A DNA stretch of 64,000 nt from Bryobacterales bacterium. GTDB taxonomy: Bacteria > Acidobacteriota > Terriglobia > Bryobacterales > Bryobacteraceae. The notes beneath the pieces are model-generated. The model saw only the letters and a program-made list of their open reading frames with translations, was not told the origin of the DNA and searched no databases. Below, piece after piece: positions 46,804 to 54,755 of the stretch. The translations under genes and the position numbers were made by a program. Position 1 is the first letter of the stretch. Every line of letters starts with the position of its first letter. The DNA is taken from positions 1-64,000 of the forward strand of contig JADLCT010000006.1 of NCBI GenBank assembly GCA_020847045.1, in the 5' to 3' direction.

Positions 46804-46965
46804 CTGTCGTTCCCAGGAGTTTCCGACGCCTATCTGGCTTTTAGTATAGCCCCGCCTCCAACCGGGTTTGGGCGGTACCTCTGTGCCGGAGCGTACCCCC
46901 CTAAGCCAAACCACAGATGGCTTTAGCCGGGGCCCTCGCGTTTGGGTAAGCCGTACACTGGATGA

Positions 46966-47910
46966 TTGTCACGCACTGGTTCACCCCTTGTCGCCGTCGT
47001 TGGACCAACCGGTTCCGGCAAGAGCGAACTGGCCCTCACGCTGGCTGAGCGGTTCGGCGGCGAGATTCTGAACTGTGATTCGGTACAGGTGTACCGGCAT
47101 TTCGAGATCGGCACGGCCAAGCTACCATTGTCCGGGCGGCGCGGGGTTCCCCATCACCTGCTGGATTGCGTGGATCCCGACGAACTGTTCACGGCGGGGG
47201 ATTATTCGCGCCTGGGCCGGTCCGTGCTGGCGGGCATTCTGGCACGGCAGCGGCTTCCAATCATTTGCGGAGGAACCGGTTTTTACCTGCGCGCCCTATT
47301 GGATGGCTTGTTCGAAGGGCCGCCGCGTGACGAGGAATTGCGCCGCCGTCTGCTTTCCCGTGAAGGGGCGCGTCCGGGCGCGATGCATCGCTTGTTGCAA
47401 CGGCTCGATCCGCAATCGGCGTCGCGCATCCATGCCAATGACACGACAAAGGTGCTGCGGGCGCTCGAGGTACGGTTGCTCACACGGCGTCCCATGTCGC
47501 TCCTTTTTCAGCAGGGCCGTAGCCCGCTCGAAGGCGTTCGCGTGCTGAAGTTGGGCTTGCAGCCACCACGCACGGAGCTGTACGAGCGGTTGAACGCGCG
47601 TTGCGAACTCATGTTCACCTCGCCGGGTATCGTGGAAGAGGTGCGGGGGATCCTGGCGCTCGGCTATCCAGCGAACGCGAAGCCTTTCGAATCGATCGGA
47701 TATGCCCAGGCGCTGCGTGTCATCCATGGCCAGACGGAACTTGCCGGTGCGATGGACGAGGCGCAGCGGCAAACGCGCCAGTATGCCAAGCGCCAATGGA
47801 CCTGGTTCCGCCGCGAGCCGGATCTGATCTGGTTGGATGGCTTCGGCGCCGCGGTCTCCGTGCAAGAGCGCGCGATTGAGCTAACGCGCGAGTTCCTTGC
47901 GCGTGTTTGA
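46966..47910 (+). CDS. miaA: tRNA dimethylallyltransferase MiaA
   Basis: A 314-residue enzyme with P-loop VVGPTGSGKSELALTLAE, DSVQVYR, and PHHLLDCVDPDELFTAGDY. Conserved features further on are ICGGTGFYLRALLDG and RQYAKRQWTWFRRE. It adds the isopentenyl group to A37 of tRNAs reading UNN codons. There is no ATG in frame; TTG 46966 gives nearly the family start, and no strong ribosome-binding site is visible. It is followed by a small secreted protein gene on the same strand. Confidence 0.96.
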   Translation: MSRTGSPLVAVVGPTGSGKSELALTLAERFGGEILNCDSVQVYRHFEIGTAKLPLSGRRGVPHHLLDCVDPDELFTAGDYSRLGRSVLAGILARQRLPIICGGTGFYLRALLDGLFEGPPRDEELRRRLLSREGARPGAMHRLLQRLDPQSASRIHANDTTKVLRALEVRLLTRRPMSLLFQQGRSPLEGVRVLKLGLQPPRTELYERLNARCELMFTSPGIVEEVRGILALGYPANAKPFESIGYAQALRVIHGQTELAGAMDEAQRQTRQYAKRQWTWFRREPDLIWLDGFGAAVSVQERAIELTREFLARV

Positions 47911-48058
47911 TTGTGCCTCAGTACGCGAGCAGCCGGTTGTTGCGAAGTTGGGAAGCGATTTTTTCGCATCAAATATCGGAACAATTTTCTGGTTCACCCG
48001 TACTAAAGGAGTGTGCGAAAGCACAAGCCAAGGAGCGAAGCAGGAGCTAACCAAAACT

Positions 48059-48379
48059 ATGAAAACGATGCTGGTATTTCTCACGATGGCGGCCATGTCG
48101 ATTGCCGCCGCGGCTGAATCTTACAAGGTCACGCTGTTCCAGGAGTCCGTGATTTCGGGTACCACGCTGAAGGCCGGCGATTATAAGGTTATGGTGGAGG
48201 GCAACAAGGCCACCATCGCGGCCGGCAAGCACAAGGTGGAAGCTCCCGTGACCGTGGAAAACGCCGATTCGAAGTTTTCCGCTACCTCCGTCCGCTATCA
48301 AACAGCCGACGGCAAGTATCGTGTGAAGGAGATCCGCTTGGGCGGCACGAGCACCAAGCTGGTCTTCGAGGTGAACTAG
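48059..48379 (+). CDS. Small secreted protein of unknown function
   Basis: ATG 48059, about ten bases after CAGGAGC, gives 106 residues with signal peptide MKTMLVFLTMAAMSIAAAAE. The mature part is about 85 residues and beta-rich (ESYKVTLFQESVISGTTLKAG, YKVMVEGNKATIAAG), like a single small beta-sandwich. Members of this kind are frequent in acidobacterial genomes without an assigned role. The frame stays open upstream to 47897, but that part lacks a signal and is not supported. Confidence 0.8.
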   Translation: MKTMLVFLTMAAMSIAAAAESYKVTLFQESVISGTTLKAGDYKVMVEGNKATIAAGKHKVEAPVTVENADSKFSATSVRYQTADGKYRVKEIRLGGTSTKLVFEVN

Positions 48380-48392
48380 TTTCCCCAACCGT

Positions 48393-48412
48393 GCCGGAAC
48401 CCGAGTTCCGGC
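48393..48412 (+). other. Short perfect hairpin after the small secreted protein gene
   Basis: GCCGGAAC at 48393-48400 and GTTCCGGC at 48405-48412 form an 8-bp stem with loop CCGA, but no U-tract follows, so it is more likely a processed 3' end or part of a structured RNA than a terminator. Confidence 0.45.
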
Positions 48413-48425
48413 TCATTCCTCCAAA

Positions 48426-48541
48426 GCACGCAGGGTAACCGGTCCGCTGCCTTTTGGTGGGCCGGAGTCCCGGCGTGCGTTTCTCTTCAACTTCGATCCG
48501 GCGTGGAACCGCGGTCATATGGTTCGCACGCCGGTTTTTTT
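48426..48541 (+). ncRNA. Candidate structured leader or terminator-type RNA
   Basis: CCGGCGTGCG at 48470-48479 pairs perfectly with CGCACGCCGG at 48525-48534, followed by seven T (48535-48541): a terminator with a long loop. The centre of the left arm, GCGTGC (48473-48478), can also pair with GCACGC at 48426-48431, so the two helices exclude each other as in a transcription-attenuation switch. It lies 61 bases ahead of the secreted TPR gene at 48602. No known riboswitch consensus was matched by eye; a plain terminator of the upstream gene is the simpler reading. Confidence 0.4.
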
Positions 48542-48601
48542 GTTTGCGCACGGCTTTGTTTGAGTCATGCTGTGCATGGCGATTGCTAAACTGGTCGGTG
48601 G

Positions 48602-49861
48602 ATGTTTCGCGCCGCGGTTTTGGCCGCCAGTTTGCTCCTAGCCGTTGTTCCTTCCCATGGCCAGTCCTATCTGGTGGCCCCTTTGCAGAACAGGTCCGCC
48701 GCTTCGAATCTGGATTGGATTGGGGAGAGCGTAGCGGAGTCTCTGCGGGCCGCGATGGACTCCTCGGACCTTCCGGTGTTAAGCCGCGAGGAACGCGAGG
48801 AGGGCATCAAGCGGCTGTCGCTCCGGCCTGGCGCACCCATGTCGTTCGCTTCCTGGACGAAGTTGACCGAGAGTTTGACGGCCGATTTTCTGATTCATGG
48901 CCAGTTTGAGTTCCTGCCGGCGCCGGGCAGCGGCGCCACCGACAAAGTGAGCGTCCCTCCCGCGACGGCGCCTGCGAATGGCGAAGGCGCTGGCGAGCCG
49001 GCGCCCCCCATGCACACCACGCCCAAGGGACAGTTGCGGATCGACGTTCGTGTCTTTGACCGGCGCCATGTGCTGCAAACGACCGAGATTATCGAGCGCG
49101 GTCCCATAGAAGACCTGGCATTGCTCGAAACACTGGTGGCGTACCGTTTGGTGAAGTTCCTCGCCAAGGATTTCCGTCTGTCGCGGGAGGAGTTTGACCG
49201 CCGCCATCCTCCGGTGAAGCTCACGGCGAAGGAATATTACATCCGGGGGTTGATGGCCTCCACGAAGGAGGCGCGGCACCGCTATTTCGCGCAGGCCGTT
49301 CTGCTGGAACCGAGCTTCGCGCAGCCCTGTTTTTACCTGGGACTGATGCAGTGGGACAACAACAACTACCGCGTGGCCGCCGGCTGGCTGGAGCGCATTA
49401 CCACCTTTCAGGACCACTATTGGGACGCGCAGTTCTACCTTGGACTCAGCCGCTACCAGTCAGCCAACTTCGACGGCGCGCTGGAGGCCTTTCGCAAGTT
49501 GGTTTCGCGCTATCCCGTCCCCGAGGTGATGAATAACCTGGGCGCCGTGGAGTTGGCGCTGGACATGCCCGAGGCGCTGGGCCATTTCAAGGCGGCGCTC
49601 GACAAGGATGCCTCGGACCCCGACTACCACTTCAACGTGGCTTATGCGCTATGGCGGGCTGGCGAATTCGAGGCCGCGGCTCAAAAGTTCCGCGCCGTGC
49701 TGGACCGCGTGAATGACGATCAGGATGCGATTCTGCTGTTGGGCCGCAGTTTGAAGCAGAGCGGACCGAGGCAAGGCGAAGTGCGCACCGAGGGCCTCGA
49801 ACGGTTGAAAGAGGAGCTGGATCTTTCCGAGTTCCGTGGCGCCCGGCACGCGGCAAAATAG
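48602..49861 (+). CDS. Secreted TPR-repeat protein with an N-terminal TolB-like domain
   Basis: A 419-residue protein with signal peptide MFRAAVLAASLLLAVVPSHG. The N-terminal part (YLVAPLQNRSAASNLDWIGESV) looks like the FlgO/TolB-N-type domain often joined to TPR proteins. From about residue 230, five or more TPRs follow (RYFAQAVLLEPSFAQPCFYLGL, FYLGLSRYQSANFDGALEAF, HFNVAYALWRAGEFEAAAQKF). It is 34 bases upstream of the outer-membrane receptor gene, so a joint role at the envelope is plausible but not shown. Confidence 0.87.
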   Translation: MFRAAVLAASLLLAVVPSHGQSYLVAPLQNRSAASNLDWIGESVAESLRAAMDSSDLPVLSREEREEGIKRLSLRPGAPMSFASWTKLTESLTADFLIHGQFEFLPAPGSGATDKVSVPPATAPANGEGAGEPAPPMHTTPKGQLRIDVRVFDRRHVLQTTEIIERGPIEDLALLETLVAYRLVKFLAKDFRLSREEFDRRHPPVKLTAKEYYIRGLMASTKEARHRYFAQAVLLEPSFAQPCFYLGLMQWDNNNYRVAAGWLERITTFQDHYWDAQFYLGLSRYQSANFDGALEAFRKLVSRYPVPEVMNNLGAVELALDMPEALGHFKAALDKDASDPDYHFNVAYALWRAGEFEAAAQKFRAVLDRVNDDQDAILLLGRSLKQSGPRQGEVRTEGLERLKEELDLSEFRGARHAAK

Positions 49862-49895
49862 GCAGAGCCGTCACAGGTCGTAGAATGGGAATGGT

Positions 49896-52478
49896 TTGCC
49901 CACGTCCCGCCTGCTGTCCGTCTGTTTTGTAACCGCTTTCGCCGTCGCGCAGAGCTCTCCTCCGGAGCCGAAGACTCCGGTCGCGAAACCGCCCCCCAGC
50001 GGCAGCGGACGCATGCAGGCGTCGGCGCAGCGCAATGAAAATGTTGCGCTGCAGCGTATCGACAACAACGTGGCGAAAGAAGCCGGCATCCGCCTGGGTA
50101 TTCAGACGGCGCTCTTTACGGAGATGCCCGCCGATGGAGTCTACTATGGGCTGGAGTTTGGCCAGAGTGCGGTAAGGCCGCCTTTCCTGGCCGCTCCGAA
50201 CCGCGCGCCGTCGTGGCACGCGGACATCACGGCCAGCCACAGGAACAGCGTTTTTAACGCCCGCACCTTCTTCCAGGTGGGTCCGGTACAGCCGTCGCGG
50301 CGCAACTCATATGCCGTCCGGGCCACTGCCGAGGCGGGCAAGCTGGGATACCTGACGGGAACGCTGGCGCAGCGCAAAGTGCGCGGCATGGTGAATGGCA
50401 ATGTGCTGGTGCCGCTGGTCTCCGAAAGGACACCGTTAACGAACGACCCCGCGGCCAGGGCGATCGTGCAACGTTTTTTGAATGCGTATCCCAATACGCT
50501 GCCGAACCGTCCGGACTTCGATCCGCGCGCGCTGAACACCAACGCCGCGCAGCGGATTGACGAGGTGGACGGTTCGCTGCGGTTGGATCGCAACACGTTC
50601 GCGAAAGGGCGTTTGGCCATGAGCCATACCCTGCTGCGCAGCAATACGAGCGCCTTTCAATTGGTGGCCGGACAGAATCCCGACGCTGAGATTCATACTC
50701 ACCGGTCGCAAATCTCCTGGCATGGTTCGTTGAGCGCGGCGACGGATGCCGATTTTGGTGCTTCATTTCAGCGCGTCCGCTCGCTGTTGCAGCCCGAGCC
50801 GAACGCCGTGGGGCCGCGTGTCCGTTTTGGCTTTCAGATTGAAGAGCTGGGTCCAAGCAGCGAGTTTCCCATCAACCGCGCCTTCAACACCTTCCGCTAT
50901 GCGGCGTCGTTTGCCACGCGCGCCGGAAGCCGCCACACAATCACCTATGGCGGCGAGACGTCGCGATACCAGTTGAACGGCAGCGAGACGAACAACGAGC
51001 GTGGGTACATCATCTTCAGCAGCGCATTCGGCCGCAGCGCCGTGGAGAACTTCCGGCTGGGAATTCCCGCGTTCTATGAAGTGACGCTGGGTGATTTGCA
51101 TCGCGGTTTCCGGAACACGGCCGCGTCGGCATTCGTATCGGACCGCTGGCGGGTAACACCAACCGTGCAACTGCTGCTGGGCGTGCGGTATTCCCTGCTC
51201 ACCACGCCGAGTGAGGTGAATGGATACCGGGCGCCGGGGTATCCATGCGACTGCAATAACGTAAGTCCCCGGTTGTCTCTCGCCTGGCAGGCGCCGCGTG
51301 GCTGGGTGGCGCGGCTGAACTACAACATCAACTTCGGTGAGTTGCAGCCGGTCACCTGGCAGCAGGTGCGCAATAACGAACCGGAAGTCCATTACATCCA
51401 GTTGCAGAACCCAAAGCTGGTGAATCCGCTGTCTTCACTGGGAGCAAACCCCGCCGCCTACCGCGGCAGTCCCACCTATCTGGCGGATGATCTGGTTTCA
51501 CCATATAGCCACCAGTACGGGCTTACATTGGAACGGCGGTTGGCGGGCGGGCTCATCCTACGAACCGGGTATGTGGGCAGCCGCGCGTACAAGCTGATCA
51601 ATTCGTTCATCTTCAACCGGGCGGAGCCGCTGCCGGGCGTGCCGCTTACCTTGGATACCGTGGATGTACGGCGTCCCGACCCGCGCTACACGGAGGTCCG
51701 CCATATCGTGAACGCGGGGATTGCCTACTACAATGCCGGGCAGTTCAACATCGAACTTCCCTATGCGCGCGGGTTCCGCGGCGGTCTCACGTATACATTT
51801 GGCAAGGCGACCGACGAGGGGCCCGACTACACGGCGACTGCGGCGAACAACGATCTGTCAAAGGGCCGCAGCCAGTGGCAGTACGACACACGCCATGACA
51901 AGAAGGGACTGTCCAACTTCGACTCGACGCACGCACTGCAATTTTTCTATGCGTATGATCTGCCGGGTTTGGCGCGGTCCAGCCACTGGAGCGCCGCCGT
52001 ACTGAATGGCTGGCAGGTTTCCGGCGTGTCGATGCTGCGGACAGGCACTCCGCTCACGCTGTATATCGGCTCGGACGCGCCCGGCTTTGGCAACGTGGAC
52101 GGCGGACCGAGCGACCGCCCCAACATTCTCGATCCCACGATTCTGGGCTCCACGATTTCTCATCCGGATCTGGCCCCTGTCATCCTCCGCCGGGACCGCT
52201 TCGCTTTCATTGTGCCGGGCGAGGTGCGAGGGTCGCTGGGCCGGAATAGCTTTCGCAAGGCGAACATTGCGAATATGAATGCGGCCATTACCAAACAGTG
52301 GCGCGGCGGAGGACGCCGCGAATGGACCGCGCTGCTGCGGGGCGAGGCCTACAACCTAACAAACACGCCGCAATTCGACGAACCGCAGCGCAACCTGAGC
52401 TCTCCATCGTTCGGTAAGATTACCAATACGTTGAATGACGGCCGGGTTTTGCAGTTCACCCTGAGCTTCACCTTGTGA
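49896..52478 (+). CDS. TonB-dependent receptor-like outer membrane beta-barrel protein (Oar-type)
   Basis: The frame gives 860 residues from TTG 49896 (GGGAATGG precedes it), with a signal-like start ending VAQS. Much of the body has alternating aromatic and polar residues of a large barrel (GLTLERRLAGGLILRTGYVGSR, RGFRGGLTYTFGKATDEGP), and the last strand is VLQFTLSFTL. It resembles acidobacterial Oar/carboxypeptidase-regulatory receptors, but an N-terminal Ig-like domain and a clear TonB box or plug are not obvious. Export of proteins or uptake of oligomers is inferred from the family. Confidence 0.8.
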   Translation: MPTSRLLSVCFVTAFAVAQSSPPEPKTPVAKPPPSGSGRMQASAQRNENVALQRIDNNVAKEAGIRLGIQTALFTEMPADGVYYGLEFGQSAVRPPFLAAPNRAPSWHADITASHRNSVFNARTFFQVGPVQPSRRNSYAVRATAEAGKLGYLTGTLAQRKVRGMVNGNVLVPLVSERTPLTNDPAARAIVQRFLNAYPNTLPNRPDFDPRALNTNAAQRIDEVDGSLRLDRNTFAKGRLAMSHTLLRSNTSAFQLVAGQNPDAEIHTHRSQISWHGSLSAATDADFGASFQRVRSLLQPEPNAVGPRVRFGFQIEELGPSSEFPINRAFNTFRYAASFATRAGSRHTITYGGETSRYQLNGSETNNERGYIIFSSAFGRSAVENFRLGIPAFYEVTLGDLHRGFRNTAASAFVSDRWRVTPTVQLLLGVRYSLLTTPSEVNGYRAPGYPCDCNNVSPRLSLAWQAPRGWVARLNYNINFGELQPVTWQQVRNNEPEVHYIQLQNPKLVNPLSSLGANPAAYRGSPTYLADDLVSPYSHQYGLTLERRLAGGLILRTGYVGSRAYKLINSFIFNRAEPLPGVPLTLDTVDVRRPDPRYTEVRHIVNAGIAYYNAGQFNIELPYARGFRGGLTYTFGKATDEGPDYTATAANNDLSKGRSQWQYDTRHDKKGLSNFDSTHALQFFYAYDLPGLARSSHWSAAVLNGWQVSGVSMLRTGTPLTLYIGSDAPGFGNVDGGPSDRPNILDPTILGSTISHPDLAPVILRRDRFAFIVPGEVRGSLGRNSFRKANIANMNAAITKQWRGGGRREWTALLRGEAYNLTNTPQFDEPQRNLSSPSFGKITNTLNDGRVLQFTLSFTL

Positions 52479-52510
52479 CGATGCCATACCATTCCGGCTT
52501 GCAGGGGTTT

Positions 52511-52516
52511 TATAAT
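52511..52516 (+). promoter_or_regulatory. Candidate -10 element of the PP2C operon
   Basis: A perfect TATAAT lies between the receptor stop and the phosphatase gene. No good -35 is at the usual spacing. If used, transcription would start near 52522, so ATG 52515 could not be the start and ATG 52575 would be. Confidence 0.4.
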
Positions 52517-52574
52517 GCCCTCAGCGCCAGAGTGGCGCCTGTTCATTGTGGAGATCGAGCTTAGTCGGAGGACC

Positions 52575-53285
52575 ATGCTGGAAGCGTTCGGGCTTTCCGA
52601 TCCCGGTTGTGTTCGCACGAACAACGAGGACAGCTTTCTGCTGGACCCCGAGGCCGGCTTGTACCTTCTTGCCGACGGCATGGGCGGGGCGCAAGCCGGA
52701 GAAACGGCGTCGCAACTGGCCGTGGAAACGGTTGCCGGCTATGTGCGAAGCGCGCCGGAGCGGAATGTCAACGTTCTGATCGAGGCGTTTCAGGAGGCCA
52801 ACCGCCGTGTGCTGTCGCGCGCGGCCACCGACCTCTCGTTGAACGGCATGGGCACCACGCTGGTGGGTGTCATGGTGTGCGGGGAGGAGCTGGCGATCGC
52901 CAGCGTGGGCGATTCGCGCGTCTATCTGTTCGAGGAAGGCATTCTGTTCCCCATCACCGAGGATCAAACCTGGGCCAACGAGGTGGGCCGCCGTCTGGGC
53001 CTGGATGACGATCGCCTGAAATCACATCCCATGCGCCATGTGCTGACGATGGCCATCGGGGTCGAGTCCGCCTTGCGGATCCACTCCTATTCCGTGCGTC
53101 CGGCCGCGGGGGTTCAGTTTCTGCTCTGTTCGGATGGCCTGCATGGGGTGGTGACGCAAGAGACCATGGTGGACGCCCTGATTCCTGAGCGATCTTTGGA
53201 GGCTCAGTGCCACTACCTTGTCGATGCCGCGCGACAATCTGGTGGTCCGGACAACGTTACAGTCGTCCTGCTGCGGTGGGCCTAG
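52575..53285 (+). CDS. PP2C-family Ser/Thr protein phosphatase (Stp1/PphA-like)
   Basis: From ATG 52575 (GGAGG three bases before) the product is 236 residues; ATG 52515 would add 20. It starts LEAFGLSDPGCVRTNNEDSF, the typical bacterial PP2C opening. The metal-binding Asp are in LADGMGG, LCSDGLHG and GGPDNVTV. It would remove phosphate from Ser/Thr-phosphorylated proteins in the cytoplasm. No Hanks-type kinase is nearby. Its 3' end overlaps the next gene, which begins a chain of exported proteins of unknown function. Confidence 0.92.
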   Translation: MLEAFGLSDPGCVRTNNEDSFLLDPEAGLYLLADGMGGAQAGETASQLAVETVAGYVRSAPERNVNVLIEAFQEANRRVLSRAATDLSLNGMGTTLVGVMVCGEELAIASVGDSRVYLFEEGILFPITEDQTWANEVGRRLGLDDDRLKSHPMRHVLTMAIGVESALRIHSYSVRPAAGVQFLLCSDGLHGVVTQETMVDALIPERSLEAQCHYLVDAARQSGGPDNVTVVLLRWA

Positions 53286-54027
53286 CCGCCTCCTGGCGGT
53301 TGTTCTTTCGTGCGCAGTCCTTTCCGCTTCCGACCAGGCTGGTGTTCTGAGGATTCGTCCGGAAAATCCCAATCAACTACAACAGTCAATTACAGATGGT
53401 AATTCTCAAAAAATTACCATTGTAGTTGAGGATTCTGCTGGACTTCCGGTTCCTAGAGCCGCTGTCAGTTTTCGTCTCCCCGACACCACTCCCTCCGGAC
53501 TCTTTCAAAACGGCTTGCGGTCCGAAATTGGAATTACGAATGCGGACGGCAAAGTCACGCTGGACGCGATTCGATGGTCCGGCGGCACGGGCACTGTTCC
53601 TTTGCGCGTGACGACGGCCAAGGATTCCCGGCGTGCGGGGGTAATCCTGGACTTGGAGGTAGGGGAGGCCCTGGTCTCGGAGCCAGTGCCTGCCTCAATC
53701 GCACCCAAGCCCAGCCGCAAGGTAGCAGCACAGGGCCGGGAGCATGATTTAGGAAAGCCCATCGTTCTGGGCGCTGCGATTGCTGTTAGGGCTCAGCCAC
53801 CAGCGTCGGCTGATCTAGTGGTTCCTCGGTACGACCCACCAGCTTTTTGGAAGAAGAAGTGGTTTCTGATCACGTTGGCGGCTGCGGGAGCTTTGACGGC
53901 GGGCTATTTTGGTTCAAAAATGATTGCTCGATCACCAATAAGTTCCACATCTCCAGTTTCCCCAGGTGATATATCAAAACTACCCGTGGTCATCGGACCA
54001 CCCACGATTACGGTCGACAAGCCATGA
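53224..54027 (+). CDS. Membrane-anchored protein with an Ig-like (Big-1-type) domain
   Basis: The frame starts inside the phosphatase gene; ATG 53224 or GTG 53242 are candidate starts, about 45-60 bases of overlap. A hydrophobic segment (LLAVVLSCAVLSAS) acts as signal. Next is an Ig-like domain (ITIVVEDSAGLPVPRAAVSFRL, then TNADGKVTLDAIRW), typical of bacterial Big-1/carboxypeptidase-regulatory folds. A Lys-rich stretch and one transmembrane helix (WFLITLAAAGALTAGYF) follow at about residue 225 from the first start. The region is clearly richer in A+T than its surroundings. Not assigned to a known family. Confidence 0.65.
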   Translation: MPRDNLVVRTTLQSSCCGGPSRLLAVVLSCAVLSASDQAGVLRIRPENPNQLQQSITDGNSQKITIVVEDSAGLPVPRAAVSFRLPDTTPSGLFQNGLRSEIGITNADGKVTLDAIRWSGGTGTVPLRVTTAKDSRRAGVILDLEVGEALVSEPVPASIAPKPSRKVAAQGREHDLGKPIVLGAAIAVRAQPPASADLVVPRYDPPAFWKKKWFLITLAAAGALTAGYFGSKMIARSPISSTSPVSPGDISKLPVVIGPPTITVDKP

Positions 54028-54755
54028 GGACATTTCTGTTAATCACTGTGGCAACATTGTGCTTGAGCGCTCAGGTAACACTGCGACCGCCTGCTTTTGG
54101 TTGCCAGGTGACGGCTACAGGAGCACTTCGTTCACTGTACGGAGTGCCGTCCAGCGTATTTGCTGAAGTCGTTACGAGCGAGGTTGTGTCGGCGTCGTGC
54201 TCCTCACGATTGACGCTATACCAGACGGGCGATCGCGTAGTGCTGCTCTCTGGAGAGGAGCAGTACGAATTTGAGACGGCGGAACCACTCCTGTTCGCGG
54301 CGGGTGATGGTGTCGCCGCCGCCGTTTCACCCTCGACTGGCATGATGCGAATCTGGAGCCAGGGAGCCTGGGTTGAGTCCCCAGAACCGCTTCCGTCCGG
54401 CGTGCGCACTTTACGGTTGACGGGGATGTCTCTAATGGCTCTTGTAGATGATCGGATCATTACTATTAATGTAGATACAAATGTACGGGAGACCCACTTT
54501 CTCCCCTTTACCATTACCTCCCCTGTCGCCGTCCTAACGCCTGATTCAATTATTACGATTGTCGATTCAACGTGGAATCGTTGTGGACCTTCCGGCTGCC
54601 AGCCCTTGTCGAGGGCACCGTCCGGGGTGACTTCGCTTACGGTCCTGAACCAGCAGTGGCTCACGGCGCACCTGGAGAACGGCGACTCCCTGGCCGTTCG
54701 TCCATCCTCCACGGGCGTCGAGTCCTTCCAACTCCCAGGAGAAGATCGTCTATGA
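54024..54755 (+). CDS. Exported protein of unknown function
   Basis: A 243-residue protein with a signal peptide (MRTFLLITVATLCLSAQ), starting in an ATGA overlap with the previous stop. The mature part has repeated short beta-like strands (RLTLYQTGDRVVLLSGEEQY, DDRIITINVDTN, PDSIITIVDSTW) that suggest a propeller-like fold with four or five blades. Conserved cysteines at FGCQ, SASCSS and NRCGPSGCQP may form disulfides. No family is recognised. Base composition is lower in GC than the genome average. Confidence 0.65.
   Translation: MRTFLLITVATLCLSAQVTLRPPAFGCQVTATGALRSLYGVPSSVFAEVVTSEVVSASCSSRLTLYQTGDRVVLLSGEEQYEFETAEPLLFAAGDGVAAAVSPSTGMMRIWSQGAWVESPEPLPSGVRTLRLTGMSLMALVDDRIITINVDTNVRETHFLPFTITSPVAVLTPDSIITIVDSTWNRCGPSGCQPLSRAPSGVTSLTVLNQQWLTAHLENGDSLAVRPSSTGVESFQLPGEDRL

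Noticed and set aside
48426..48541. Cyclic-di-GMP, cobalamin or other known riboswitch
   Set aside because: By eye the conserved boxes of these classes do not line up; only generic terminator/antiterminator pairing is visible.
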